Notes: generated by a model from the letters alone, not told the origin. Numbered from the stretch's first letter, positions 1-7,755 are shown. The stretch is DNA of 20,105 bases from CAZJPS01 sp964548055 (GCA_964548055.1 CAZJPS010000018.1:1-20105); one strand, 5' to 3'. Numbers and translations are program-made.

Positions 1-16
1 AGCACTGGGGCTTTCT

Positions 17-1066
17 ATGGGTCAAGGCCCCATCTTTCACCAAACATTCACGGAAGCATTCCAGCGCTGGAGATCAGACACGCATCAGCGTATTCAGGCA
101 GCAAACCTTCTACAGCGGTCTCAGCAAGTGGAATCACAGGTAAATGCACATGTGATCCCCGTTTCTCGCGGGGTTGGAAATGAAATTCTCAGGCACATCA
201 CATCCCTCACGAACGAAGCTAAAAAAGCAGAAAATCGCTTTAATCCAATTAATCTCTCGTATTCCGTTCAGAGAGCGGAGGAATACATAGTAGGAATGCG
301 CCGCGACCCCGCAATACAGATATTATCCAGTGACGCACAGCGTAGCATTGACGATGCCATGCACATCATTGAAACGTACAAAACTATTCTTTCAGACAAT
401 CGCCCTGCTCTCATGAACCAAACTCCGCGCAGGCAATTGCCACCCGAATTACATTCACAACTTGGCACTGCAGGCCGGTTAGGAGCCCTTGCCTTGATAG
501 GCCTCCCTTTTTTGGGATTGGCAGCTACATCCATGCTGAAGGGTGGCGAACGTAATTCGTCGCTTGCCACTATGTTTGGCATTGCCACTGCTGGCTTACT
601 ATTTGGGCCCCAGCTCTTTCGGACTGGAACTCAGCAATGGATACGAGAAGTAGGACCGCTGGCTCAGTTAGGAGGGAGATATGAATATTTACGAACTACC
701 TACAATATTCAGGGAAACGATTGGGCTCAGCTTGCAGAAACACTGCAGCGTCCACTCCCATCAAATGTATCATCTCTACTCCGTAAGCCAACACTCACGC
801 CTGAACACATAACAGAGATTGTGACAGGACTAGGGCTTCAAAATTCCCCTATTCGAGCGCAAGTAGAACAAATGCTACAAAGCTCGCCGCGAACCCTCAC
901 AGAAAAACCGGGAGAGGATTTTCGGTGGTTCAGAAGCATCGTTCGTCCCAGCTCAGACCAGGCAAGAAGTTTCATTGTAAACTATATCCGCTCGGGAGCG
1001 GGACCCCAGGCTATTACTGCACTGCACAATCTGCCTCCGCCGCCAGCACCCGCGAGGCCTGCCTAA
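17..1066 (+). CDS. Hypothetical protein with a central membrane hairpin
   Basis: I do not recognise this protein. The frame is open to the left edge of the window, so the true start may lie upstream; the ATG at 17 is the first visible start, with only a weak G-run before it. The first 150 residues are polar and probably helical. Two hydrophobic segments follow, at about residues 154-174 and 183-202, separated by a short charged turn (KGGERN), which looks like a membrane hairpin. The C-terminal 145 residues are soluble, and the last ten are rich in proline and alanine (PPPPAPARPA). There is no signal peptide at the visible start and no catalytic motif I can name. It converges with infB, with 42 bp between the stop codons, and it is the only + strand protein gene in the first 18 kb. 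That it is a real gene is likely from length and composition; its function is unknown. Confidence 0.7.
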   Translation: MGQGPIFHQTFTEAFQRWRSDTHQRIQAANLLQRSQQVESQVNAHVIPVSRGVGNEILRHITSLTNEAKKAENRFNPINLSYSVQRAEEYIVGMRRDPAIQILSSDAQRSIDDAMHIIETYKTILSDNRPALMNQTPRRQLPPELHSQLGTAGRLGALALIGLPFLGLAATSMLKGGERNSSLATMFGIATAGLLFGPQLFRTGTQQWIREVGPLAQLGGRYEYLRTTYNIQGNDWAQLAETLQRPLPSNVSSLLRKPTLTPEHITEIVTGLGLQNSPIRAQVEQMLQSSPRTLTEKPGEDFRWFRSIVRPSSDQARSFIVNYIRSGAGPQAITALHNLPPPPAPARPA

Positions 1067-1097
1067 AAAACGACAAACGTTTTTGGACTTTCCAAAA
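1066..1097. terminator. Overlapping hairpins between convergent genes
   Basis: Two short inverted repeats fill the gap between the stop codons of the 349-aa gene and infB. AAAAACG (1066-1072) pairs with CGTTTTT (1078-1084), and TTTTGGA (1081-1087) pairs with TCCAAAA (1091-1097). They share TTTT, so they are mutually exclusive folds. Each gives T-rich sequence near the 3' side for one direction of transcription. Position and symmetry suggest a bidirectional terminator, but the stems are AT-rich and only 7 bp long. Confidence 0.4.
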
Positions 1098-1108
1098 TTT
1101 GAACGTAT

Positions 1109-3370
1109 CTACGCTGCGTCTCGCTTTTTAAATTCGCGCAGATACGCCTCGAGAACATCACCTTCCATCACAGGAACACTCGATTCTACGCGCATACCGC
1201 ACTCACTGCCTTCCTTTGCTTCTTTAATGTCTTTATCTACATGCTTCAAAGAAAGAATGCGGCCTGTGCCAATCTGCACATTATCTCGTTGCAAGCGGAA
1301 AGGAACGCGCTTAATAATGCCATCGGTTACCTTTCCTCCAATAATTTGCTCAGACTTTTTCGTAAGGAAGACTCCACGCACCTCCAAATGACCTAGAACC
1401 GTTTCCTGTTCTTCTGGTTCCACAAGCCCACGGAGAAGTTTTTCCACCTCGTCTAACAACTCGTACAGAACCAAATACTCTCTCACCTTCACTCCTTCTC
1501 TCTCCGCAGTGCGAAGCACATCCAAAGATACCCCGGTATGGAATGCGAACACGATCCCATCACTGGCTGCAGCCATCATGACATCACTTTCAGAAACAGC
1601 ACCAATGGCCCCATGAATAACTTTTACGCTTAGTTGGCCTCTCTGATCTTCTATCACTTTTTTGCGCAGCGCTTCCTGTATTGCTTCCAGCGACCCCTGT
1701 GCATCAGTTTTTACCACAACTTTAAGCTGCTTAATTTTTCCTTCTGTCAGCCTGCTCACAAGATCGGCAAAACTTCTTTTTTGCTCTCGTCCCGCCTGCT
1801 CCTGCACTGCAGAAAGCAATGCTTTTGCCTCTTTTTCGGATCCCACCACCTGAAAAATATCACCCACGTGAGGAGTGCTATCCAATCCAGATACGCGCAC
1901 AGGCCCCGATGGGCCCATAGCAGTGAGCCTCTTCCCGTGAGCGTCCATCAGTGCCTTCACTTTGCCAGATGTCTGCCCGCACACGAAAATATCTCCAATA
2001 TGGAGCGTCCCCGCATTCACAATCACCGTGGCCACGGGGCCATGAGAAATATCCAAATTACTTTCGATGACAGTGGCCACTGCCGTACGGTCTGGATTGG
2101 CTTTCAGTTCATGAAGTTCCGCAATGAGCAGAATGTGATCCAACAACTCTGAAATTCCTTGCTTCGTCACGGCAGACGTGAGTACGACAGGCGTCGTGCC
2201 GCCCCATTCTTCGGGCTGCAATCCGTGCTGAGCCAGCTCACCTTTCACACGATCAATATCAGATCTTTCCTTATCTATCTTGGTGATTGCAACAATGATG
2301 GGTACCTCTGCATCCTTTGCGTGATTAATCGCTTCCACCGTTGTAGGTTTTACTCCTTCTTCCGCAGACACCACTAAAATAACGATATCTGTCACCTGAG
2401 CTCCTCTCGCTCGCATTGCAGTAAAAGCTTCGTGGCCAGGAGTATCGAGAAACGTAATCTTCTGTATGTCCGAATCCACTTTGTGCTCTACCTGATAGGC
2501 ACCTATGTGCTGCGTAATCCCTCCCGATTCCTGCGATACCACATCTGTTTCGCGAATGGCATCGAGAAGCGCTGTTTTGCCATGGTCCACATGCCCCATT
2601 ACAACAACAATCGGAGGCCGAGGCTTCAGCTTTTCAGGTTCGTCTTTCAACAGTTCTTGGAGATTTCTACTCAGGAGATCTTCGGCCTTTGCCGTTCGCT
2701 CCTCACGTTGTACTGTCACCCCTAATTCTGATGCCACAATGGCTGCCGTATCATAGTCTACTGCCTGCGTAATGGTTGCCATGACGCCGTTTTTCATGAG
2801 CGTCTGCATAATCACTGGCACCTGAAATCCCGTTTTTTCCGCAAGCTCCTTCACGGTAATAGTGTCTGGAAGCATCACAATTCCTTCCTTCTTCTTAATC
2901 TGCTGCTGGCTCACGGTCGTTACCGGCTTTGGGCGCGCAACTGCATCCTCCCTTTTTTGTACGCCAGGTGTCACCTTTGGAGTGTTTTGTTCTTGGCGTA
3001 AGATTGCATCTTTAGAAACATCATCAAGCGAGAGCTTGCGAAGCACATGCACATTATCTGCCGGCGCTCGTTGTGGAACTTTTGTGGAGGGTGATGCCTC
3101 TATTGGTGCCTCGTCACTCCCCTTTTCTTCACCTGATGCTTCCGCTCCTACCTTTCCTTCCTCTCCTTCTTCCATATCCATAGGCAACCCGAGGGTTTCC
3201 ATATTGACCGTGATGCCTTTCTTTTGAGCAAAGAAACGCACAATGCCTTTTGCAAGACCGTCTGGCACCTCACGATCTGTGGGCTTTACTCCGAAATTTA
3301 CTTGGCTGAGCTCGTGGCGCAGTTCTTGTCCTGTCATGCCCAATGCTTTTGCCACCTGTACAAGGCGCAT
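1109..3370 (-). CDS. infB: Translation initiation factor IF-2
   Basis: IF-2 is the GTPase that brings initiator tRNA to the 30S subunit and promotes 50S joining. At 753 aa it is within the family range. It has an IF2_N module at residues 1-52, an acidic, low-complexity linker (about 65-160), a second IF2_N-like module (165-222), then the G domain and the beta-barrel/C1/C2 domains. Visible G motifs are G1 GHVDHGKT (259-266), switch I GGITQHIG, G3 DTPGHEAF (309-316) and G5 TSAVTKQG. The G4 motif reads TKID (363-366) where IF-2 normally has NKID. The ATG start has no Shine-Dalgarno sequence; the 13 bases before it are pyrimidine-rich. No nusA, rbfA or rpsO lies next to it, so the usual nusA-infB operon is absent here. 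The identification is certain. Confidence 0.97.
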   Translation of the reverse strand: MRLVQVAKALGMTGQELRHELSQVNFGVKPTDREVPDGLAKGIVRFFAQKKGITVNMETLGLPMDMEEGEEGKVGAEASGEEKGSDEAPIEASPSTKVPQRAPADNVHVLRKLSLDDVSKDAILRQEQNTPKVTPGVQKREDAVARPKPVTTVSQQQIKKKEGIVMLPDTITVKELAEKTGFQVPVIMQTLMKNGVMATITQAVDYDTAAIVASELGVTVQREERTAKAEDLLSRNLQELLKDEPEKLKPRPPIVVVMGHVDHGKTALLDAIRETDVVSQESGGITQHIGAYQVEHKVDSDIQKITFLDTPGHEAFTAMRARGAQVTDIVILVVSAEEGVKPTTVEAINHAKDAEVPIIVAITKIDKERSDIDRVKGELAQHGLQPEEWGGTTPVVLTSAVTKQGISELLDHILLIAELHELKANPDRTAVATVIESNLDISHGPVATVIVNAGTLHIGDIFVCGQTSGKVKALMDAHGKRLTAMGPSGPVRVSGLDSTPHVGDIFQVVGSEKEAKALLSAVQEQAGREQKRSFADLVSRLTEGKIKQLKVVVKTDAQGSLEAIQEALRKKVIEDQRGQLSVKVIHGAIGAVSESDVMMAAASDGIVFAFHTGVSLDVLRTAEREGVKVREYLVLYELLDEVEKLLRGLVEPEEQETVLGHLEVRGVFLTKKSEQIIGGKVTDGIIKRVPFRLQRDNVQIGTGRILSLKHVDKDIKEAKEGSECGMRVESSVPVMEGDVLEAYLREFKKRDAA

Positions 3371-3451
3371 AGAGAAAAATTAGCGTAGTTGACCGGCGGA
3401 AGATTAGCAGAGAAACCAGAGAAAAGAAACCTGCCTTCGCTCATTTTTGGC

Positions 3452-3457
3452 ATTATA
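3452..3457 (-). promoter_or_regulatory. Candidate -10 box upstream of infB
   Basis: On the minus strand a perfect TATAAT lies about 80 bp upstream of the infB start, inside the 170-bp gap that separates infB from the DHH gene. I see no convincing -35 hexamer at 16-18 bp, so the call rests on the -10 box and its position. It would give infB a leader of roughly 75 nt. Confidence 0.35.
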
Positions 3458-3540
3458 CGCGTGCATATCAGTGACACGTTTTCTCCACGTAACTTCTGCA
3501 TGGCAGCCAAAAACTGTGGGTACTTCTGATGCTTCGTGTT

Positions 3541-4944
3541 CTACTTTGATCCTCCTGTGAGTCCTTTCACAATATCCCCACCACTTCCCTCTGACCCCTC
3601 CCCAATTTGTTTTACGATATCTGTGCCTCTGTTTTGAGTCTCACTTTCCACTTTCAACTTTCCCTGCCCGTCCGGCAGGCGGGCACTTTCAACTTTATTC
3701 CACTTTTCGCTGTCTCCCCCAATCTGAATCCGGGGTACATCCTGGATCCCCTGCCCTTCTCCTTCCCTGCGCTGCCTCTGCATTCCTTCACGGAGCTTTT
3801 GGATACAATCCAGCACTTGCAGTTGGAAGTTCTCAAAGCTTTTTACGCGGAACCCGGCTGCACGCGCATGGCCACCACCTCCGTAACACTCAGCGGCAAG
3901 CTTGCTGGAATCGATGGCTGCAGAAGATCTCATGCTCGCCTTCAGCCCTCCTGATTTTCCTGCACTATCTTCAACCTCTGTGAAGAGCACATGCACATCG
4001 GCATTCGGAATTGTGGAAATCAGTTCATCCAAAATGCCGTGCGTTTCTTTGCTGCTCGCCTCCATTTCCTGCAAATCTTCTTTGCTGATTGCGGACCATA
4101 CAATGCCTGCCTGTGCGTCCATTTGAATATGATTGAGAGCTCTTCCCCAAATTTTGAGAGTGGAGAGAGGCTTTGTTTTATAGATGTGCTGAATAATTTC
4201 CTGTTGCCGTGCACCCTTCTCTAAAAGCTCTGCAGCCACTTCTAATGAGCGAGGAGTGGTGTTGGGATTCTGAAAACTGCGCGTATCGGTAATGAGCCCT
4301 GCCAGCAGCAATGTTGCAATATCCGGCGTGATGCGTGTTTTCCAATCTGGATTGGCCATGAACCATCCGTACAGCACTTCACTTGCACTGGCTGCCGTGG
4401 GGTCAATCAGCTGCATCTGCCCGAACTGTGTGTTACTGATGTGATGATCAATATTTAGCAGCGGCACCTCCGAAAACAAATCAACATGCTGGGAATAGAT
4501 ATCTCCAAGAAGCGCAAGATCGGCCGTATCCACCACCACAATCAAATCGTAGTGATGTTCCCCTTCTGCAAAACTAATCTGGTTCTGGCGAATTTTTCCT
4601 TTTTTGGGCACCACAATCACGTTCACTTTCTTGTCTTCCACGGTGTAGCGCAGCTTATCTACCTCTACTCCGTCTTCTAAATTAACGGTGATAATGAAGT
4701 TCTGGCTCTCCGCAATCTCGCCTTCCAGCTTTTCAAACCCAGGAAGGAATCTCATGTACTCCGGAGGAATGGTATCTGGACAGATCACCGTTACCTCTTT
4801 TCCAAGCGCCCGGAACATATGAAAGCAGGCCAAAGCACTGCTAATTCCATCCGGATCCACATTGGCATGAGGAATCACAAGAATACGCTGATGTTGGGCA
4901 ATAGCGCTATGTGCGGCCGCTAGGGATTGGAGAGAAAGGGACAT
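3541..4944 (-). CDS. DHH/DHHA1 family phosphoesterase (NrnA/RecJ-like)
   Basis: Members of this family are Mn-dependent nano-RNases, pAp phosphatases, c-di-AMP hydrolases or RecJ-type exonucleases. The DHH domain shows the metal ligands in order: H26 with D30-P-D32 in HANVDPDG, D139 in VVDTAD, D166-H167-H168 in NIDHH, and D220 in LITDTRSF. The DHHA1 domain ends with the substrate-binding glycine motif GGGGHARAAGF (355-365). The size and order to about residue 390 match stand-alone NrnA-type proteins rather than full RecJ. Residues 390-467 form a polar, glycine-rich tail that is not part of the family core and contains a palindromic repeat (3649-3696). The ATG has no Shine-Dalgarno. The substrate cannot be told from the sequence; NrnA-like turnover of short RNA or pAp is the most likely role. 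Confidence 0.92.
   Translation of the reverse strand: MSLSLQSLAAAHSAIAQHQRILVIPHANVDPDGISSALACFHMFRALGKEVTVICPDTIPPEYMRFLPGFEKLEGEIAESQNFIITVNLEDGVEVDKLRYTVEDKKVNVIVVPKKGKIRQNQISFAEGEHHYDLIVVVDTADLALLGDIYSQHVDLFSEVPLLNIDHHISNTQFGQMQLIDPTAASASEVLYGWFMANPDWKTRITPDIATLLLAGLITDTRSFQNPNTTPRSLEVAAELLEKGARQQEIIQHIYKTKPLSTLKIWGRALNHIQMDAQAGIVWSAISKEDLQEMEASSKETHGILDELISTIPNADVHVLFTEVEDSAGKSGGLKASMRSSAAIDSSKLAAECYGGGGHARAAGFRVKSFENFQLQVLDCIQKLREGMQRQRREGEGQGIQDVPRIQIGGDSEKWNKVESARLPDGQGKLKVESETQNRGTDIVKQIGEGSEGSGGDIVKGLTGGSK
3649..3696. repeat. Palindromic element flanked by 13-bp direct repeats, inside a CDS
   Basis: The 13-mer CACTTTCAACTTT occurs at 3649-3661 and again at 3684-3696. Between the copies lie 22 bp of GC-rich sequence in which CCTGCC (3663-3668) can pair with GGCAGG (3674-3679), and GCCCG (3666-3670) can pair alternatively with CGGGC (3680-3684). 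The arrangement is like a small palindromic element with a target duplication. It lies in the coding region of the DHH protein tail and encodes the repeated peptide KVES...KVES around ARLPDGQG. Element plus one duplicate is 35 bp, which is not a multiple of three. Confidence 0.7.
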
Positions 4945-4958
4945 TTGACTAATTCATA

Positions 4959-4992
4959 GTATTGTAACATATTCTTATTATATGTACAATAC
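4959..4992. repeat. AT-rich inverted repeat upstream of the DHH gene
   Basis: GTATTGTA (4959-4966) and TACAATAC (4985-4992) are perfect arms. They extend inward with CATAT (4968-4972) against ATATG (4980-4984), with one bulged base and a 7-nt loop. The repeat starts 14 bp upstream of the DHH start codon and overlaps a TATAAT box, which fits an operator better than a terminator, as no T-run follows on either strand. Confidence 0.5.
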
Positions 4993-5016
4993 TTAATAAT
5001 TATGGTTAATTGTCAA
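4977..5016 (-). promoter_or_regulatory. Candidate promoter region of the DHH gene
   Basis: Reading the minus strand, a perfect TTGACA (5011-5016) is followed by a perfect TATAAT (4977-4982). The spacing is 28 bp, too long for the two to act together as one sigma-70 promoter. Either TATAAT works with a poor -35, or TTGACA works with the weaker TATTGT 19 bp downstream. From the TATAAT box the mRNA would start near 4970 and have a leader of about 25 nt. Confidence 0.4.
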
Positions 5017-5135
5017 TAATCGAGATATCCATAAAGTCGGGTATAGAAGCACAGCCAAGGAGCGCTGCCAAGTGAAAGACGAAGAGACACCGCTAAAACA
5101 ATCTCCATATCACACACATTTCTTTCAGAAGTGAG

Positions 5136-5897
5136 TTAGAAGTTGAGTGAGAGACTCTTCTTTCCTTTATCCTGAATTGGTCCTCCCAGTTCGATACTCG
5201 TGCTCGTCATCCCTATCGTAAATATCTCTCCACTCGGCTGCACAATGCGATTGGTATTGTCCTCCGTCTGTTTTGATAACGCTGCTGCGACTGCAATACT
5301 TCCGGATCCACATGCTGTTTCATGCACAAAGGTATCTGTTTCTCTCACCCATACGAATGGATCGATAGATAAAAGCCCTTGTGATTCCGAAACGAAGATG
5401 ATGCCCACAGCGGGATAATCATCTTTGTGTGCTTGCAACAGTTGCTCTTTACTCTGTTTTGCATCGAAGCCAACTGGAAAAACAACGTGTCTAATCCCCT
5501 GTAAATCTACAACCGTTGCTTCTTGTGTCTTTTTTACACCCTGAACAAAAGATGATGGAAGAATAATGGAAGATGATCCTTCTGTTACGTGACCAGGCAC
5601 CAGATAGTCCACACCCGACGATTCCACTGTGACATACTGTTTTCCTGTTTTTTTAAAAGCGACGTAAGCGGCTGAGCGCGTGGCATTACCGCAGAATTCT
5701 CCTCCCATCATCTGCAATCGCAAATCTGCTCGGGAAGAATCAGCGGGAGGCTCTAAGAATCCAACTTGTTCGATCGTGGGATCACTATGGATGATGGCAC
5801 GTGCAATAGCTCCATACTGACTTCGTGGAAAAGAATCACTCACGAGAGCGGTAGTATTCCCTCCGGGCCAGTACACATGAAACGGAATTTGCGTCAT
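5136..5897 (-). CDS. DapF-fold amino-acid racemase/epimerase, CntK-like
   Basis: This family inverts amino-acid alpha-carbons with two cysteines acting as acid and base, without a cofactor. Both are present: C69 in GGEFCGNATR and C196 in ETACGSGS. The N-terminal PGGNTTALV, EQVGFLEPP (43-51) and QPSGEIFTI near the C-terminus resemble, as I recall them, the Staphylococcus aureus histidine racemase CntK more than true diaminopimelate epimerase, whose first motif is CGNGxR. At 253 aa it is slightly short for the family. It starts 1 bp after the stop of the upstream 537-aa gene, so the two are almost certainly co-transcribed and probably translationally coupled; there is no Shine-Dalgarno. No nicotianamine-synthase (CntL) or opine dehydrogenase (CntM) gene is nearby, so the substrate is unknown. 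Confidence is high for the fold and low for the substrate. Confidence 0.85.
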   Translation of the reverse strand: MTQIPFHVYWPGGNTTALVSDSFPRSQYGAIARAIIHSDPTIEQVGFLEPPADSSRADLRLQMMGGEFCGNATRSAAYVAFKKTGKQYVTVESSGVDYLVPGHVTEGSSSIILPSSFVQGVKKTQEATVVDLQGIRHVVFPVGFDAKQSKEQLLQAHKDDYPAVGIIFVSESQGLLSIDPFVWVRETDTFVHETACGSGSIAVAAALSKQTEDNTNRIVQPSGEIFTIGMTSTSIELGGPIQDKGKKSLSLNF

Positions 5898-5898
5898 A

Positions 5899-7512
5899 TC
5901 AGGAAGGAAATGCTATGCAGGCTTCAATTTTTTCCCGTAATTGTGTATGGCGAGTGATGTCTTCCGCTGTGAGAGCAAGCAGTTCTGAGTCTCGTTCTCC
6001 TTCACTGTAGATGATCTTATAGAGCTCGGGCATCATAGGATTTAGGGCTTCTTCTACAGTGATCGTCTTCGATTGTTTAATGAAACTGCTCCATGAATCT
6101 TTATGGCCATACAGAATCAAATCAATGCCGGTTGCGGGTAGCAATTCGCCCCTAGGAGTACGCAGGAACGCAGCATTCACATCACCCACAAGTTCCTTTG
6201 TTTGCGCGCGAGCGCATACCTCGATACTGCGGTAATTACCGCGATCCGCCTGCATTTTAATGTATGCGTTCTTCATGAAGGTGAGGTAGTTCACTTGACT
6301 AAATCCTCCTAGGCACTTCAACCCATAATAGAAAGACAACGTGATGTAGTTGAGCATCGTACTTGGGATAATCTCTCGTGCTTCAATAGCCTTCTTCAGT
6401 GCTTCCGGCGTAAGTTCCACTCTGTATTTTTTATCTTCTGTCACGAGGAAATTCCCCTCTTTCCATAACTGTTCGCGGTATTTTTTGCCCTCCGGCAACG
6501 CCCAGAATAGATAAGACCCCCACTTCTCTGTGAGAGAAAAAGTACCAATGATTCCTTCAAAGTGTTGAATGATAGGATTTTCGTACTCTGGATCGAATAA
6601 GAAATGATTGATAATGGTATCTTCCGTGAGGTGATACTTCACAAGAAGCTTAGCCACAATGCTCTCGATCTCGAGGTAGACTAGGTTGGATGCAGGTTGG
6701 GGGCTGCTACGCTCAAAAAACTTTTTCCATAATAGGTGATTTGTCTTCGTCACTTGATCGGAATACGTCTCGCTTGAGAGAATTTCCGGCCGGTCGTACA
6801 CATCTTTAAGTATTCCCGATACCGCATCGGCATCATTCTGTGCCAAGGTCCCTTCTTTTACTTTTGTGGTGATTCCCTCCCGCACACGCTTCAAATCTGC
6901 TGCTCCATATGGACGGAATTTGAAGACGGGGCAGAGACGGGATTGTGCTGGAAAAAAAGAAAGACCGTGATAATGCACGATGTCGCCTATTTTACTGTGA
7001 AACACAATTCCACGAGGAAAGGACGAATTATTAAGCGAACAGTTCGCACATGCGAGGACGATCACATTATGGAGCGTATTTTCGTCATACTCCGAAAAAG
7101 GAGCGGTGATGATTAAGTTTGAATTAACAAAGAAAGGATGTGTGAGAGGACCATGATGATCCGCAGTAGATACGAAATAATATCTCTCTAACTGTTTTAC
7201 AACACTCTTCGCTATATCAGTACCTAATAATCGTTCTACTTCGCCTCCCAGCACATACAGAAGTTCATCCTGACGGGATTGGATAGGAGGATTGAGATTC
7301 ACATCAATATATTCCTTGGCGTACTCATATAATTTCTTATCTCCACGTTTTTGAAGAATTTCCCGCAAGATAGGCTTTTTTGTCAGCACTGCTTCCTTTA
7401 CCTTCTCAAAAAGATGCCTGAACTCATCAGAGCTGAGGTCCTTGGACGAGAGCTCGACCGAGAAGTGCTGCGATCCTGTTTGTTGGGATGTGGTACCGGG
7501 AGGGTCTTCCAT
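5899..7512 (-). CDS. Unknown 537-aa protein paired with the racemase
   Basis: I do not recognise this family. The first 110 residues are charged and helical. A likely conserved core follows: ADHHGPLTHPFF (117-128), then ACANCSLNNSSFPRG (154-168), then GIVFHSKIGDIVHYHG (168-183). Clustered His, Asp and Cys residues (D118, H119, H120, H125, C155, C158, H172, H180, H182) look like a metal or catalytic site. No P-loop, Rossmann motif, signal peptide or membrane segment is visible. The second half (about 280-537) is mixed and carries no motif I can name. It is the first gene of a two-gene unit with the CntK-like racemase, separated from it by 1 bp, and has its own candidate promoter and a hairpin just upstream. 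Context suggests an enzyme that makes or uses the racemised amino acid, but that is inference only. Confidence 0.85.
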   Translation of the reverse strand: MEDPPGTTSQQTGSQHFSVELSSKDLSSDEFRHLFEKVKEAVLTKKPILREILQKRGDKKLYEYAKEYIDVNLNPPIQSRQDELLYVLGGEVERLLGTDIAKSVVKQLERYYFVSTADHHGPLTHPFFVNSNLIITAPFSEYDENTLHNVIVLACANCSLNNSSFPRGIVFHSKIGDIVHYHGLSFFPAQSRLCPVFKFRPYGAADLKRVREGITTKVKEGTLAQNDADAVSGILKDVYDRPEILSSETYSDQVTKTNHLLWKKFFERSSPQPASNLVYLEIESIVAKLLVKYHLTEDTIINHFLFDPEYENPIIQHFEGIIGTFSLTEKWGSYLFWALPEGKKYREQLWKEGNFLVTEDKKYRVELTPEALKKAIEAREIIPSTMLNYITLSFYYGLKCLGGFSQVNYLTFMKNAYIKMQADRGNYRSIEVCARAQTKELVGDVNAAFLRTPRGELLPATGIDLILYGHKDSWSSFIKQSKTITVEEALNPMMPELYKIIYSEGERDSELLALTAEDITRHTQLREKIEACIAFPS

Positions 7513-7522
7513 AGAATTTACG

Positions 7523-7547
7523 TTTGCATGCTAAAAGAACATGCAAA
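7523..7547. repeat. Perfect 8-bp hairpin in the leader of the 537-aa gene
   Basis: TTTGCATG (7523-7530) and CATGCAAA (7540-7547) form a perfect inverted repeat around a 9-nt loop, ending 10 bp upstream of the 537-aa start codon. It lies downstream of the candidate promoter (7560-7588), so it would be in the mRNA leader. It could be a repressor site or an RNA stem that affects initiation. Confidence 0.5.
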
Positions 7548-7559
7548 GCGCACCCCCAA

Positions 7560-7588
7560 AGAATAGAAAATTTGCAGGAAAAAGGCAA
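7560..7588 (-). promoter_or_regulatory. Candidate sigma-70 promoter for the 537-aa/racemase unit
   Basis: On the minus strand, TTGCCT (7583-7588, 4/6 to consensus) is followed after exactly 17 bp by TATTCT (7560-7565, 4/6). Transcription would begin near 7553, giving a leader of about 40 nt that holds the inverted repeat at 7523-7547. The boxes are moderate, so this is tentative. Confidence 0.35.
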
Positions 7589-7700
7589 TAAGATTGTATG
7601 GTTTTTCCGTTTTGTCGAGGTTTATGGCTCCTGTAAGACCTGCAGGGAAAATGGTGCTCATCGGCATAATGTTTTCTTTCATTCCTTGCATCTCTACTGC

Positions 7701-7709
7701 TGCTATACT
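7701..7709 (+). promoter_or_regulatory. Candidate extended -10 promoter for tRNA-Pro
   Basis: TGC directly precedes TATACT (7704-7709), an extended -10 box matching consensus at 5 of 6 positions. It lies 46 bp upstream of the tRNA, a sensible distance for a short 5' leader. No clear -35 is visible. The same TGC-TATAxT pattern occurs at 19648-19656. Confidence 0.35.
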
Positions 7710-7755
7710 CCGTCGCGCCGGACAAATGTTGTTCCTTAATTACTCTTTAGATATT

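Noticed and set aside
1634..2152. Long open frame on + opposite infB
   Set aside because: It lies entirely within the IF-2 gene on the other strand, has no domain, and is explained by infB codon use.
3452..3500. Riboswitch or leader RNA upstream of infB
   Set aside because: Only short, imperfect inverted repeats (around ACGTG/CACG) are present and no known riboswitch core is visible.
5136..5897. True diaminopimelate epimerase (dapF)
   Set aside because: The first Cys motif is CGNATR, not CGNGxR, and the surrounding motifs match CntK-like racemases better; no other lysine or DAP genes are nearby.
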